From assembly GCF_040412425.1 (NCBI RefSeq), contig NC_089742.1, forward strand, positions 72,557,271 through 72,621,270: a stretch of 64,000 bases of DNA, written 5' to 3'. The DNA is from Macrobrachium rosenbergii (Eukaryota; Arthropoda; Malacostraca; Decapoda; Palaemonidae). Made by a program: the position numbers and the translations under genes. Shown in pieces: positions 20,910 through 32,790 of the stretch (positions are counted from its first letter, which is position 1; every line of letters starts with the position of its first letter). The notes under the pieces were generated by a model that was given only the letters and a program-made list of their open reading frames with translations, did no database searches and was not told where the DNA came from.

Positions 20910-21421
20910 GAGGCGAATCGAACATCACTAAGTAAAATGAGTAAACACTGAGACGGACTTCCAAGTAGCTGCTTCCAGAATAGACGGCAGTAAATAATTC
21001 CTGGGAAAAGGAAGATGAACTGGACATATTCCAAATACTGTGCGGTCGGGAAAATACAAAGCTGAAGACGACGAAGAACAACCCTGAGAAACCCTCCGAA
21101 AGAAACTAATCACACTCTCTGACGGGAAGGATTCGAGGAGACACAAGTGTGTGCGGAAGCGGAAGGAGTTTCGCAACCCTTGATAAATAGACTTTAATGG
21201 TCCCCCCGGACATAAAGGTATCTCCGCTGGATCACCAGTAATGAACACTGGCAGATAAACTTTAAACGAACGAGGCAGAGTTTTAACCTCCGACTCTGTC
21301 GTTGCCGCCAAATTCCGGAAGACAGACAAATATGTATCATTCTCGCACAGGAACCCAACCTAGAAACTGCCTGAAGCTCACCCAACCCTTTAACTGAAGC
21401 TAAAGCCGTAAGAAAAGGCAA
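20910..21421 (-). pseudogene. Element E tyrosine recombinase (frameshift at active site)
   Basis: Homologous to the YR of A. In sense: ALASVKGLGELQAVSRLGS near 21400, where the expected catalytic arginine of the K-R-x-x-E box reads G. Then LCPGGPLKSIYQGLRN near 21190, VISFFRRVSQGCSSSS near 21110, and SILEAATWKSVSVFTHF near 20945. The HxxR box is not preserved in this frame. At the end the family FYLRD reads FTHFT and stops, but one frame over the bases give FYLVM, so a single-base deletion lies just before the tyrosine codon (near 20935). Confidence 0.75.
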
Positions 21422-22299
21422 CTTCTCAGTGTCTTAACGTTATGGTTTCAATAGGTTCAAAGGCAGGGGAAAGCAAGATAAATATTGAAATACTTCCAAT
21501 AAGTCCCAATAAGGGTGCCCGAGTCGGCAAAAACAGGACGTTCAATCTTACAAGAACTTAATCAATGATTATCTTACTACTTGAAACTTCAGGAATGTGG
21601 AAACTAAATATACCGCTAATCGTTGAGCGGTAGTCAGCAATGGCTGAATATGAAACTCTTGATTTTCTGGAGGAATAAAGGAAAATCCGCTATTTTGGCT
21701 ATGGAAGGTCAAGAGATGGAATGACCTTCCTTACGACACTAACTTCTATACCATTCTAGCTGAACCTGGTAAGGCTTACGGGTTGACTTAATCTAAAAGA
21801 AAACTATTTAGGCACAGTTTTAGGGAGTCTGGACTGTTTAGCGGCTCTCTCTACAGTTGCCTTGCAACTAGGTCCAGCACGCGAGGGTTTGGAAAATAAC
21901 ACAAAGAATGCGGTCGTCTGAGTAGTAGTAGTTTCGCATTGGTAGGGACAACGGAACTTCCGTAGGGAGCTCTAGGAGTTCCGGAAACCAAGCGTGTTAT
22001 GGCGAGCTATTAGAGTCCAGATCATCTTGAAACTCTCCCGTAATTTCCCTATTACTTGATTAATGAGACCGGATGGAGGAAAGGCGTACACTTGCATGTG
22101 ATTCCACCTTGTAACGTCACCTTGGTGACTATTGAAATGGGAATACCCTTAGAGAAATAATCCGGAAGACGATGGTTTAATCATGTTGCGAATCAGTCGA
22201 CAGTTGTTGGTCACTTCCGGAGAACTTGACATATTACTTCCAGAGTCAAAGTCCACTCTCCCCCCCAATACCTGAACGAGAGCGATCTAGCGAATCTGC

Positions 22300-22808
22300 C
22301 CATAATAGCGAATCTGCCCATACTTTGAGACTCCCGATATAAATTGGGGAAGAAGAGACACTTTCGTTCTTCGCACCCTCTCAGGACTATGTGCTATAGT
22401 ATAGTATTGAGTTCTGTGAGCCTGTTCCCCTCCGAGTTCTTCAGATACGACACGGCAATTAAACTGTCGCTAAACATAGCCACTACTCTGTAGCACACTA
22501 AGACTGAGAACAACTGAGGGCTTCCTTTACAGCACTGATTTTCCCGAAGATTTATTGACTACTCTCGTTCCGAGGCCTGGATTCCTCCAAGGTTGATTCC
22601 CAACCTTGATCTCAGGCATCTGTGTACAGATGAACATCAGGAAGAGGGGAGTCAATAGATTTTCCCCTGTCAGATGCATTTCTGACTACCACAAACGATC
22701 CAACAGGCAAGAATCTCTCCCGACTATAACAGCGTTCTCGTTGTGGAAGTCCCAGCGATTCCTGAGACATCCTGAAGAGAGAGCGCATTCGGACACAAGA
22801 CCCTGGAA

Positions 22809-22894
<86 letters not shown>

Positions 22895-23022
22895 CTCCCT
22901 AAGAAGCTTCTCCAAGCTGGTAATGGCTGTTCCCTGTTGGACGGGAACCCTTCTATCTGTGAAGGACCGATTGGACTCTCTCTAGGGTTGTGACAACCCT
23001 CAGAGGAAGAGAGAGAATCCAC
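22300..23022 (-). pseudogene. Element E RT thumb and RNase H remnant
   Basis: Thumb segment of the RT (QIEGFPSNREQPLPAWRSFL near 22960), then a (CT)n expansion, then LIPGSCVRMRSLFRMSQESL near 22790 and SPLPDVHLYTDA at 22612-22650. Element A has the same order (LLVPGSRLRMRSL ... LPDVH). RNase H follows with GW, VKEALSCSQS and a CDN-like region broken by stops (22300-22600). All RT motifs upstream of the thumb are deleted. Confidence 0.75.
22811..22892. repeat. (GA)n microsatellite within RT thumb codons of E
   Basis: About 41 GA units. On the sense strand it reads as repeated Leu-Ser codons exactly where element A encodes MASLSLLVPGS. Confidence 0.95.
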
Positions 23023-23097
23023 TTACCTGAATATGTTAAGAATTCCATAGAATTCCCTCGCTCTTACTAGCTCCTCTGGAGAGGCCAGTTAAATGAT

Positions 23098-23250
23098 CGT
23101 CTAGATACTTCAACACTCTGTATCGTCTAGATACTTCAACGCTCTGTATCGTCTAGATACTTCAACGCTCTGTATCGTCTAGATACTTCAATGCTCTGTA
23201 TCGTCTAGATACTTCAACGCTCTGTATCGTCTAGATACTTCAACACTGTA
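23098..23250. repeat. 26-bp tandem repeat, six copies, in element E
   Basis: Unit TATCGTCTAGATACTTCAAC plus GCTCTG, with single-base variants in a few copies. It lies where the RT catalytic core of the element should be. Confidence 0.95.
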
Positions 23251-23352
23251 TCCTCGACGATGCATAATTGCCGACACCGGAGACATGAGTTAGAAGAAAC
23301 CATGTTCGTCATACTGTCTACGTCATCATCCTTGAACAAGAATTAGCTAAGG

Positions 23353-26142
23353 CTAATGGTGTTCTAAGCAATCCCTCTTATGAACGTCCGGATACTGAGG
23401 GGGAAGATGACCAAGATAGAAATATCGACTTTCCTGCTCCAAACGTCGTAGACGAAGCCAAAGCTTTCGCCTGGTGAGCCAAACCCCTCGAGATAAATAA
23501 TTAGGCTGCCAACAGCCACGGATCCGAAGGGACATGGCCGTCACTGTTTAGAACCCACATTATAATAACTTGAACCGCATCCAGAAAGAATGCGCAAGAG
23601 CCTCAGTCTGATTGCGCAACACATACCCCCAAGCACCTGCTCCCTAAGAGAAGTCCCTACGAGCTGAAACGACGCCGGTGACTTAAACAGGAATGCCTCA
23701 ACCGATTCGTTGAGGGGCAACCTGACACCTGCCGAAGGATTACCTCAAACTGCGTAAGTCGTCCTACTCGGAGAGAGAAGAGAAGAGTGCTGTCTATTAG
23801 AAGCAACTATCGATGTGCTAAGTGAACACCCGCCTCCTCGAAAGCCTGGCTAACCCGATTGAACCAAAGCAGCCAACACGAAGAAGAGGCAGGAGCTGGT
23901 TTAGTGTCATAAAAACCTCAAAATCGGGAGGTCCGGAGCTCTTGCTTGAGGGTACGATGAAGTAACATACTCAAGCCTGTGTCCGTAATCGTACTGCTGG
24001 CAAGAGGACATTCTAAGTCCGCCAGAATCTCCTGCACCTATGGATAAGAATCCTGTTCCGCAATGTCCGAACAGTCTAAGACCGACAAAGGAAGAGGCAC
24101 TGGACGAAGCCCTGGACAACGATGAAGAGTCCGCAATCGGACCAACCTAACCAGAATGCTGCGCACCTGCACCTAATCGGGTACCCGGAGCTGAATCCGT
24201 ATTGTTGGACCTGCCAGGAAGAGAAGGCTGAACCAATAAAAACCCGGAGCCGATTCCCCATTATTACCAAGGGAAAGACGAGTGAGAGTAGCCAAACCAA
24301 CATTGTTAAATCTTGGGGGAGGATGCACAAACGAAACCGCTGTAGAGGGACGGAAGAAGATGAAGGAGAGAGAATGAAAGAGGTAGAAGCTAGCCTGAGT
24401 TACTGCCATGGAAAATGCAGGCGATGAAAGCTGCGGACCGCTCGAAGAAGGTACCGCATGCTCTGACAAAACCGCGGAACACAAACCCGAACTGGAATCG
24501 ACGGGAAGACCCTGTGAAATACCTGATGCTATCTGGACAGCCGCATGAAGCGGAAGCAAGGGGTTGCGCATACCCGAAGGGATGGAACAAGAGACCCCTG
24601 CGGCCAAAATCTGCCAAAACAGGGTCTTCGCCTGTCCGGAAGCTCCTCCTACCGGAGAAGACTGTACTAAGGAAGGAAAAGGCAGGAGGCATAGGAATAG
24701 CAGATGCATAAAAAAGTTACCTGAGAGGAGGAAAACCAAAATTGAAGGAAGAGGGAAAACGGAAGATGTGGAAGCCGCAGGAAAGACCGGAGCAGAAGAA
24801 GAAAGGGCCAAAGAGGAGACTGAAAAGGGGGGTAACAGAGAATGTGGGAGCAGGAGATGAAGCGACAGATAATAAAAAACTTAGAACAAAAAGGAAAGAA
24901 GGCACACCGAATCTGGCCTCCCTAAATAATCCTGAAAACATATCCGACATGAATTCTGGACACTACTGTGACACATACTCTCTAATGTTAGAGAAAACAT
25001 TCGAGAAAAAAATATATCCTCTCGCCAACAGTCTATACCCGTCGAAAAAACCCCGCCATCCGTCTTATAACCCGCCACAGCCAATTGCAGGTCCCGCAAA
25101 TTACTTTAGAAGCCGAAAGGACACCATAATCTGCCTTACTAAATGGAGGAGTAGAAAATACAGGGAAGGGGGAAACTACAGTAGATTTAAAAAACAGTAG
25201 GAAGTGAGTTAGAAGCGAAAGCAGAAGGATTCTGCCCCACGTAACTGAAACATTGACTTGAGACTGAGCCAGGTCGAAAGAAGAGATGGAGAAACTCTTG
25301 TCAGAGCACAACAAAAACCACTCGAACCCGAAACCAGAACCCATTCAGGAGAACGACACTGCACCGTTAAAACCTTCTCCTCACTACCAAACCTATCCTC
25401 TTTTATCACACCTAGATCTTGATCCTAACATTATCAACATTACATTTATCAATATTACAAGGGGGTGGGAATCCTTCACTGCCTCCTCCGCACCGAGGGG
25501 GCCGGCAGACCCTACCCACTCGGAGGCTTGCGGTTCTGCCATTACCCTCAGCACCCGTTAGGGCTGGTTCTGGAACAGGCAGGGGAGCTGAAAAGGAAGA
25601 AGAATTAGACATCCTAATACTACTATTATCCCTATCTGAGAAATGTTGAAGACTAGCTATTGAATTTTCCTTACTAATTGCAATCCTATCATCTATCTGT
25701 TTGACTACCATTGAACTCGTTAAATCCATCAACTGATGTGTAGCAGAAGTCTGAGACACTGAGGCAACGAGAATCTGACCGACGTCTGCCGCCGTTACGA
25801 GCCAAAGACTTGCGATGACGAATGTAATCATCCCTCTCTTGTGCCTTCCAATGGGAACACTCATCACAATGAGTCTGACATCACAATTAACCTTCCTACA
25901 TACCTGACGGAACGTCTATCGTGTCTCAAGGTACTCATCCGTCTTTGCAGGAAGAAGAAGCGATGAGCGCCAGAGTCCACCGTCGTAGGCAGTCGAGGCC
26001 GACGTCGAAGCCGATGGCACGGTAGTAGAGGATGAAAAGTCCGTGACGCACAATCGAGACCGGGAACCAGCGAGTCCAAATCCAAAAGACGTTCCACATC
26101 GAAGATATCCAGAAAATCCAGGAGAAAAACTGTTAAATCCAA
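23353..26142 (-). pseudogene. Element E gag-like ORF1 (broken)
   Basis: In sense order: MSTLRHDRRSVRYVGRLIVM near 25950-25880, which matches MSTLKHDRHSFCIAGRK of element A. SSSFSAPLPVPEPALTGAEG near 25600 follows. FQDYLGRPDSVCLLS is near 24930. A long low-complexity region in several frames (23907-24811) comes next, and the C-terminal YFYLGHLPPQYPDVHKRD near 23390. The Cys module is partly lost. Frameshifts and stops are frequent. The long plus-strand frames over 24122-25200 are shadows of this gene. Confidence 0.75.
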
Positions 26143-26244
26143 TCCAGGTCTTCACCACAAGTCCAAAATACAAAGAGAAGTCGGGCAATAGGATTAAAAC
26201 CTCGCAATGCAGAAGGAAACAACCTTCCAGCAGCGCGAACAAAA

Positions 26245-26453
26245 AGCAATTGCCGAAAATGGGGCGTGTCGGCACACGCCTGTGTCAGCGTTGCCAACCG
26301 TTTGTTATGGTAGCTCAAGTGACAAGATTTTACCTGCAGCGTTGGTAACGCTGGCTGTTAAAATTCCCACTATAGTGGGATGGGTAGTTGAGAGTTGTTC
26401 GGGCTAGTGGGATTAAAGGCTAATTCAGGTGTTCAGGGAGTGTATTGCAATAT
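26245..26453 (-). repeat. Element E ITR (sense 5' end)
   Basis: Inverted partner of 19398-19615. It ends in TTCAGGGAGTGTATTGCAAT followed by AT, as the ICR predicts. Confidence 0.88.
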
Positions 26454-26799
26454 TAATTTTACTACATGAACATGAAATTTTAAACATGGAAAAATTTTCT
26501 ATGTGAAAGTTATTCAAAATTAATTTTACTTTCTACAAAATTAATAGCTACTGCATCAACAGACATTTAGTATATTGCAGATGAAATTCCTACATTCTTC
26601 TGCAATGAGCTGCTCATAAAATGAGAGAGAGAGAGAGAGAGACTGACTGATTTTTCATGTGTTTAGTGTACTCATACAGTACTAGCCTTAAGTACAAAAT
26701 TCTTCTTAACATCAGACATTCTGGTTCTCTCTTCCTCTCATTACCATTACTGTATCAGCAATCTACCACTTTCACAGAAAAAACATACATTTCACTTAC
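26454..26799. other. ENPP intron sequence next to element E
   Basis: AT-rich sequence between element E and ENPP exon 2, with a short (GA)n run at about 26624-26641. Nothing else recognised. Confidence 0.5.
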
Positions 26800-29700
26800 C
26801 CATATGGGATATATGCTTGGGTTTTGAGTAAAAAACCCTTTATCTGTTATTCCAAGCTTCTGCTGTAAGACAGGGTCAAAAACAGTGTTCCCTACAACAC
26901 CATGAACCTCTTCATACACTCCAGTTGCTACAGTGAAGTGATTTGGATATGTTTTTGTCACAAACTGGTTTCTGAAATTGTAAACAAAGTATGGAAAATA
27001 AAAGTGGATAAAGTCTTTAATGAAAGCAAAATACAGTATAAAGGAATGTGTCAAAATATTTAGTTAATTTAGAATATATGACCTAAAACATATTACTGAA
27101 AAAACTTACAGAAAATGAGATAAATATGTCATTAAGCTTTAAAATGGTATGAAAGCATGCTGTAGTAATTTTTATGTCCTACTGTAGGTTTAAAAAATAC
27201 ACTATATTTTATTTACAAAATTTTGCCTACAGTACTATACCCAGCATACAGTACCAGTACCTATTTTAAATAGAAATGATGGTCACCATAGGCTAATCAA
27301 TTTTGAAGTACAGGTATTTTTTTTTATTTTTCCCAGGTATACTGTACAGACAAATCTTTTATGTAAGAGTATCCTGGGCATGAAGAGGAAACGGCCATTG
27401 AGGGCATGAACTGAAAACGGTCATTGAAGCTTGGGAACAAGGTGGTTAACTGGAGGTAGGTGTACAAGCAGGAGGAATCCAGCTAACCTGCATGAAATGG
27501 CCCTTATTTGCTTCTGCCTTATTGAATTAAAATTTGATATTTGTCACCTTTCATGTAAGAGATTTACTTCTTAAGCATCTCTACAGTCTCTACAACTGAC
27601 TGGAAAGTTGAATCTCTTCCTAGAGATATCATATTCCCTTGTCATGATAATGAGCTGGGGAAACTCCTATACAACCTGGCAAGAGATGTAGACAGACATC
27701 CTAGCGGAGAGTAAAGCATGGCATCTGCACTAGGTGATGAGGGGTGAGTGAGAAGTATTCCTCCTGTTCAACTCCCCCCTACTCCACAAGTATCCTCCAA
27801 TCAACTAACTTGTTACCATGCTCCAACCATCATTTCCTGCTCAGGGTGAGGATTACTCCTATATAAAAGGTTTGTATGTGTCTGTAAGAACAAGTAAGTT
27901 TTTGCTACAGTTTCCCAAGACTTTGGTAAATTTCATAAATTTCATCTTGTTCTATATTTAAATGTACAGTCATCCTGCCACTTTTTAATATAATCTCATA
28001 CATTTCACTTCAAATTATTTGTGCATTCTGAGTAGTATATCTAGGATATACTATCTGTAGTGCAAAATAAATTATTATTATCACAAATCTTTCCTGTGAG
28101 CAACAGCAGTGAATTCAAGAGAAGAGCACATGGTTTTGGACTCGGTATGTTGGAAAGGATGACTTAAAAAAGAATTTGCTCTTTTCTTTACAAATATTAC
28201 AAATATAAAAATGTAATGGAAACAGTTTTATCTGAAAACTTACATAGCCTATAAAATTAAAAACAGACCTCAATCATGAAATTTCGGTATATTTTTAAGC
28301 CTTTATGAATACTTTCCGCTTTCTTAGGCACCCACAGGAAAGAGGGTTTTTGAGTGCACTGGTAATTAATTTGGACAGTAGCATCAGTACTTCTGGCACA
28401 TCCAGTTCACTAGTAATTTTGATGTCAAATGATTCTGTTGCCTCAGTTCACCCAAATTCTTAAGCAATTGCCTATAAAGAGTGGGGCAAGAACCCAACAA
28501 ATAAGTAAAAAGTATACTGACAACATTTTTGTAAAACTAGAACATGGTTATGTCCTCCCCTAGGATTGATTAAGGATACTGCTCCCTGCGGACGGTTAGT
28601 GACACAGCACAGCGTTAAGCTAAGTTAGGTTAGGTTTAAGTGAATGACCTTGTATTTTACAGTAAAATGAGGTTTTTCTAATGGTTATGTGATTTGTTAA
28701 TTTTCAATTTTTTTTTTTTTTTTTTTTTTTTTTGTGAATGAAGCTGTTTTTAGGGAAAAGGGCAGAGTTGTGCACATTAATTCTATGGGTCACAGTCTCC
28801 TTGAAAGCAGATCAAATACATTTTTCAATGAGGATACTTTCTAACCTAACCTAACCTAAGGCTCATGGCATTACAGTACAGTATTTTACTTTTATACCAG
28901 TTGTCATTACCAGAGTATTTAAGCCTTGTTCTTGAGTCTCCTTGGGCTAATATGCCTAATATAAAAATCTCACTAAAATCTATTGCAAATTTACTATTTC
29001 CAAGATATTTACCAATGAATGCTGTTACCCACTTAGGCTTTTTCTAAACTTTGTTCGTGTTGTGACGTTCCCTCAAGTAGGTTTCCAGTTAGAATTTTTG
29101 GTCCCGGTGCATTGTGACCAAGGATGGCCTTGTTCAGCAAGTTCTGATTCTGATTAAAGTAAGGTTTACTGAACACTTGAAGTAAGTACATACCATCTTA
29201 GGTTAGATTTGGTTAGGGGTGACTGAGTGAGATTGCAACCCCATCAGTTTTAATTTACAGTGTTGTAAGATAGGTTAGGTGGGAGGGTCCAGGTGGGGCA
29301 AAAGCCCCTGACTATGCAATGACTTGGCATTTTAGTTAAAGGTTAGGTTAGATCGCAACCCCAGCCAGGTAAGGACCTAATGCCTTAGGAGAGGTTAGAT
29401 TAAATACATCCTTGTAAGCCTAAGTCCCTCTCTTTGTATTTTCCCCCACCCAAAGCCCCTAGTTTCCCACAGGGATCCCCTTATTTGTAGGCACAGGTCA
29501 CAATTTGGGTCCAGTATCTCCAACAATTTGCTACCGAAATGAACATCAGAAATGATCATAGCACATATTAAGGTAATTCTAAGCCGGCTGTCGCGGTGAG
29601 CTAGACTGTGGCAATTGGCGTTTTTCTATGTTATTTTACTTGCTTTACAAGAATCTAAAGTCATATTTTGTCGGCCGGCACCGTAATTGACCTTTGAAGA

Positions 29701-30606
29701 CTACACGACTTAAGTACCTCGGGGTAGGTCTAAGCCGGCATTCCACGACAAGCCCCCACCTCCCTCCATAACTAATACGGCAAAATTGTAACCAGTAAAC
29801 ACCTCTAGGGTACGTTAGGTTGGTATTTTTAGGGGTTTACTGGTTACAATTTTGCCGTATTAGCTATGGAGGTGGAGGGCTCGGAATGCCGGCTTAGACC
29901 TACCCCCGTTAGGTAATACAAGTCGTGTACTCTTCAAAGGTCAATGACAGCTTAGTTACAGCCGGCCCGACAAAATATTACTAAATTCCTCTAAAGGAAG
30001 TAAAATGAAAACGTCAATTGCCATAGATCGGACAGCCGGCTTAGAATTACCCATATTAAATATCGGAAAATCACATATTCAACTCTGGAATGAGATTATA
30101 GTCAAAAGTATTTTTCAGACTCTGTTCTCTGACCTGACCAGGGAAGCTTAGGTCCCCTGGCCTCATCCTCACCATCGATGTGACATCGTTCTCTGTAGTA
30201 TTACCCTTCTCAATAACCTCTGGATTCTCCATGTTTGGGGGCCAACTCAAAAACGATGCATTTCCTAACTACCCTGATCAAACTATCAAAATTTTTCAAA
30301 ACTACCTTTCACTCTTCAAAGCAATGGCTATAGGGTGAAACTGAATTTTACAATATTAACATTCGAAACACATTTGTCTTACCTGAAACTCTCTGGGTAA
30401 CTTCCCCTGGCGTATATCCTAGAGAGATTTTCCAGCGTGAAATTCTCGATGTAGCGGTGACTGAAGCCATCCAGTGATATCACCAATATTAAGTGGCGGC
30501 CACCCTTATCACTTCCAGTAACAGTCTTTGGTTTGTCTGCTACAGATACACAGCCTTTGTGTAATACAATAGTTAAGAGCACAAAACACAACCAGTTCAA
30601 CGCCAT
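26800..30606 (-). CDS. ENPP-family ectonucleotide pyrophosphatase/phosphodiesterase, first two coding exons
   Basis: Family enzymes hydrolyse phosphodiester or pyrophosphate bonds of nucleotides or lipids outside the cell or in the secretory pathway. Exon 1 is 30383-30606 and begins at ATG (30604-30606) with a hydrophobic signal-peptide-like start (NWLCFVLLTIVLHKGCVSV). It then has LILVISLDGFSHRYIE, where the Asp is the expected metal ligand. The donor is CAG|GTAAGA. Exon 2 is 26800-26971 (acceptor TTTCAG, donor GG|GTAAGTG). It contains VTKTYPNHFTVATGVYEEVH, whose TKTYPN threonine is the family nucleophile, then HGVVGNTVFD. Codon phases match across the 3411 bp intron and give 131 residues. 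The rest (normally 400-plus residues) is not found to the left, where mobile elements begin. The subgroup seems nearest ENPP4/5-like members, but this is uncertain. Confidence 0.9.
28600..29400. repeat. Scattered TTAGG-type motifs
   Basis: AGTTAGGTTAGGTTTAAG near 28624, CTAACCTAACCTAACCTAAG near 28842, and single GGTTAGGT copies to 29350. TTAGG is the ancestral arthropod telomere unit. Here it is short and scattered, so interstitial. Confidence 0.6.
29572..30051. mobile_element. 480-bp foldback element with 8-bp target duplication
   Basis: Almost the whole element is an inverted repeat: left arm 29572 to about 29812, right arm about 29832 to 30051. The ends are GGTAATTCTAAGCCGGC and its complement. 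It is flanked by perfect CATATTAA repeats at 29564-29571 and 30052-30059. It has no ORF. The 8-bp duplication is compatible with several DNA transposon superfamilies (hAT, P, Merlin); the ends do not settle which. Confidence 0.92.
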
Positions 30607-32089
30607 AATGTTTCAATTGACAACATTCAGGTATGCTAACTTATCAAAATTAACTTGGATTGTCTTCACTAACTGCACACACTGTTCGATTAACAGTTTG
30701 ACAGCTGGCACCTGCGTCCTCACTACTCCGGGCCAACTGTGACACCTGTGTCTGTGTATACAGCACTGTTCACTACAGTACTTATACGTGAAACTTATTA
30801 TCTATGAAAGGGAAAGTGACGTAAGCCTTCGGTAAGTTTAAGACATACATGTTCATAATTAAGATGAATTATTCATTAGTATGTACTGTACTATACATTG
30901 TACAATTTCTCATTATATATTCATAGTATTCATACAAGCTGAATACTGCTTTTATGAAATTCTCTGGTTATAACATGTGCTGAAAGGCTGTTTACATGTA
31001 AAATATTTAAAAATATAGGTTGAAAACTACACAAAATATATAACTGTTCATGATTATTCCAAATTTAACTAAAGATCTTTTTCTGTTTTCTTAAAAAGTC
31101 AATACTCAATATTAAAGCGAACGGATCTCGAATTCATAACAGTGGCGTGGACGTCAGACATGCGTAACATTGAGAGCATATCAATGACAGCACTATTTGC
31201 AAGTTAATGAAAGTAGTGGACATCATCTTACAAAGGGAAAAATATAATAATTTTTTAGAAATAAATATGTAGAAAAAAACGTGTGCTAGGACAGAAAAGG
31301 TAGCAAATGAAATGTTCGAAATTTCGCTTGAAATCAAGTAAAGCAAAACATGAAACAACTATATACTCCATAAAACGTAAACGAATGAGTTGAACAGAAT
31401 AAGCAAGCACTACACATCAATATTGGAAAGTAAAAATAATCTAAAGCAGTTGTTCTAGATTAAGCTGGCTAGATCTTTGAGGTCAGTTGTAACAACAAGA
31501 CCTTTGGTAACAGGGTATCAGATGAGGTTGGTTTTGTAATATGAATTAACTTTTACTCTCATCAGAGCTCTCACTCGTAACATGGTAACCCAAAAAGGAT
31601 AAACGAATCTCTACTGAAGAGACTGCTCTGAAAAGAACGCATCAAGGAAACCTAATATAAAAATACAGGTTTGTTAGGAAAGATACATATAGCCTTAAGT
31701 AAGAAAATAAAAAAATTATATTAGCTAAATGTGCAAAGTTCACGAAGCAATAAACTGATGGAAATTGAAAAGACACTGGATAATAAAAACAATTTCCTTT
31801 TCGAAACAGAAACACATCAGAAGATAGGGACAATAGTTTCGAGATCGGGTAACAGTAAAGTAAAAAGGTAAAAATGAGGGATATAAAAGACAAAAAACGG
31901 CGGGCGGGAGGTTTAATTGATACGTTGTAGGAATAGTGATGGCTTCGAAATATGAAATATAGAGACAAAAAGTGTGAAAATAATGTACGTTAAATTTAGA
32001 TTACACTGCCACCTTCAAGATAATACTGTTATACCTCTCAGTATGAATACAGAAGACAGATCAAATGTGAAAAATGAATGAGAAATCTA
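30607..32089. other. ENPP upstream sequence, no gene recognised
   Basis: Contains the presumed 5' UTR and promoter of the ENPP gene (minus strand, from 30607 rightward), with no clear TATA box. The sequence from about 31100 may be an upstream part of the LINE fragment that follows, but no motif is firm there. Confidence 0.4.
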
Positions 32090-32790
32090 AAGAAAAAGAA
32101 GCAGTAATGACGTTAAGGAACTTTAACGGACACGTGTCTTTTAGGATATCAGTACTAAGGTAGAAATGGGGAACTGATTATGATCTAGGTGAACAATTAC
32201 GGATTTAGTTCACTGAACTGGGATCATAGGGATGTGGGATCTACATTTTGGAAAGAAAACAAAAGTAATGAATCATGTACTAGTCAGAGAGGTGATATTT
32301 AAAATGGTGATAGACGAAGATAAATCTAATGTCGACATCTCGGATCACAGTGTGATAACCATTCACCTTTGGGCTCACAGTAGGAAGAACAAAAATTTCA
32401 ACAAAAGGAAAGTGACAAGTCACTACAAAGCAGCTGAAACGAGTTTGAAGGAGTATGTTATAGGGTTAGAAAATATCCTAAAAAAAGCAGTTGTATGACA
32501 GACTACCAGAAATGGATTGCTTAAAGAAGTAGCAGAGATGAAGTTTTTAAAAGCATGCAAGAGGAAGATGCTTGAGAAAGAAAGAGTACAGGAACAAACT
32601 TGGGTGAACGATGAAACAAGGAGAGGATTAAAAGAAAGAAAGGAACTAAACAAAGAAAAAGGTATATATATGAAAAATAAACAATAATAAAAGGAACTTT
32701 GGAGAATATGATCAAAAGAAGAAAAAGGTGCAAGAAGAAATTAACTATGGATAAGATGAAAAAGCTTTGAGAAAATAGAAATAACAAGAA
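32090..32790 (+). pseudogene. LINE endonuclease fragment (decayed)
   Basis: Non-LTR retrotransposon ORF2 fragment. LRNFNGHVSF near 32120 resembles the GDLNGHVG box of the apurinic-type endonuclease, with its first Asp lost. VMNHVLVREVIFKM and VDISDHSVITIHL (near 32275-32370) match the end of the domain, including the SDH motif. The following ERVQEQTWVNDETRRGLKER segment (near 32580-32635) matches the linker before the RT. Frameshifts and stops separate the parts, and no RT follows. The exact LINE clade is not clear. Confidence 0.6.

Larger units (their letters stand above)
19398..26453 (-). mobile_element. DIRS retrotransposon, element E (same family as A)
   Basis: Minus-strand DIRS of 7.06 kb with ITRs at 19398-19615 and 26245-26453, ICR at 19671-19757, hairpins, YR, RNase H/thumb and gag. 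Most of the RT is missing and replaced by tandem repeats. Ends were set by comparison with the ICR. An AT dinucleotide sits at both junctions (19396-19397 and 26452-26453). It is oriented like the ENPP gene, about 350 bp past its exon 2. Shared ICR, ITR outer end, gag, YR and hairpins place it in the family of A. Confidence 0.9.
26972..30382 (-). other. ENPP intron 1
   Basis: 3411 bp with canonical borders. It contains a T run at about 28709-28733, TTAGG-type motifs and a foldback element (29572-30051). No other coding sequence recognised. Confidence 0.85.

Noticed and set aside
23098..23250. CRISPR-like array
   Set aside because: The units are contiguous 26-bp tandem copies without unique spacers, in a eukaryotic genome inside a retroelement.
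24122..25200. Long plus-strand frames of 98-152 residues
   Set aside because: They overlap the gag of element E on the opposite strand. The plus-strand proteins are Lys/Glu-rich shadows of Ser/Phe/Leu codons and match no family.
28600..28860. Telomere
   Set aside because: Only two to four TTAGG-like units in a row, in both orientations, inside an intron.
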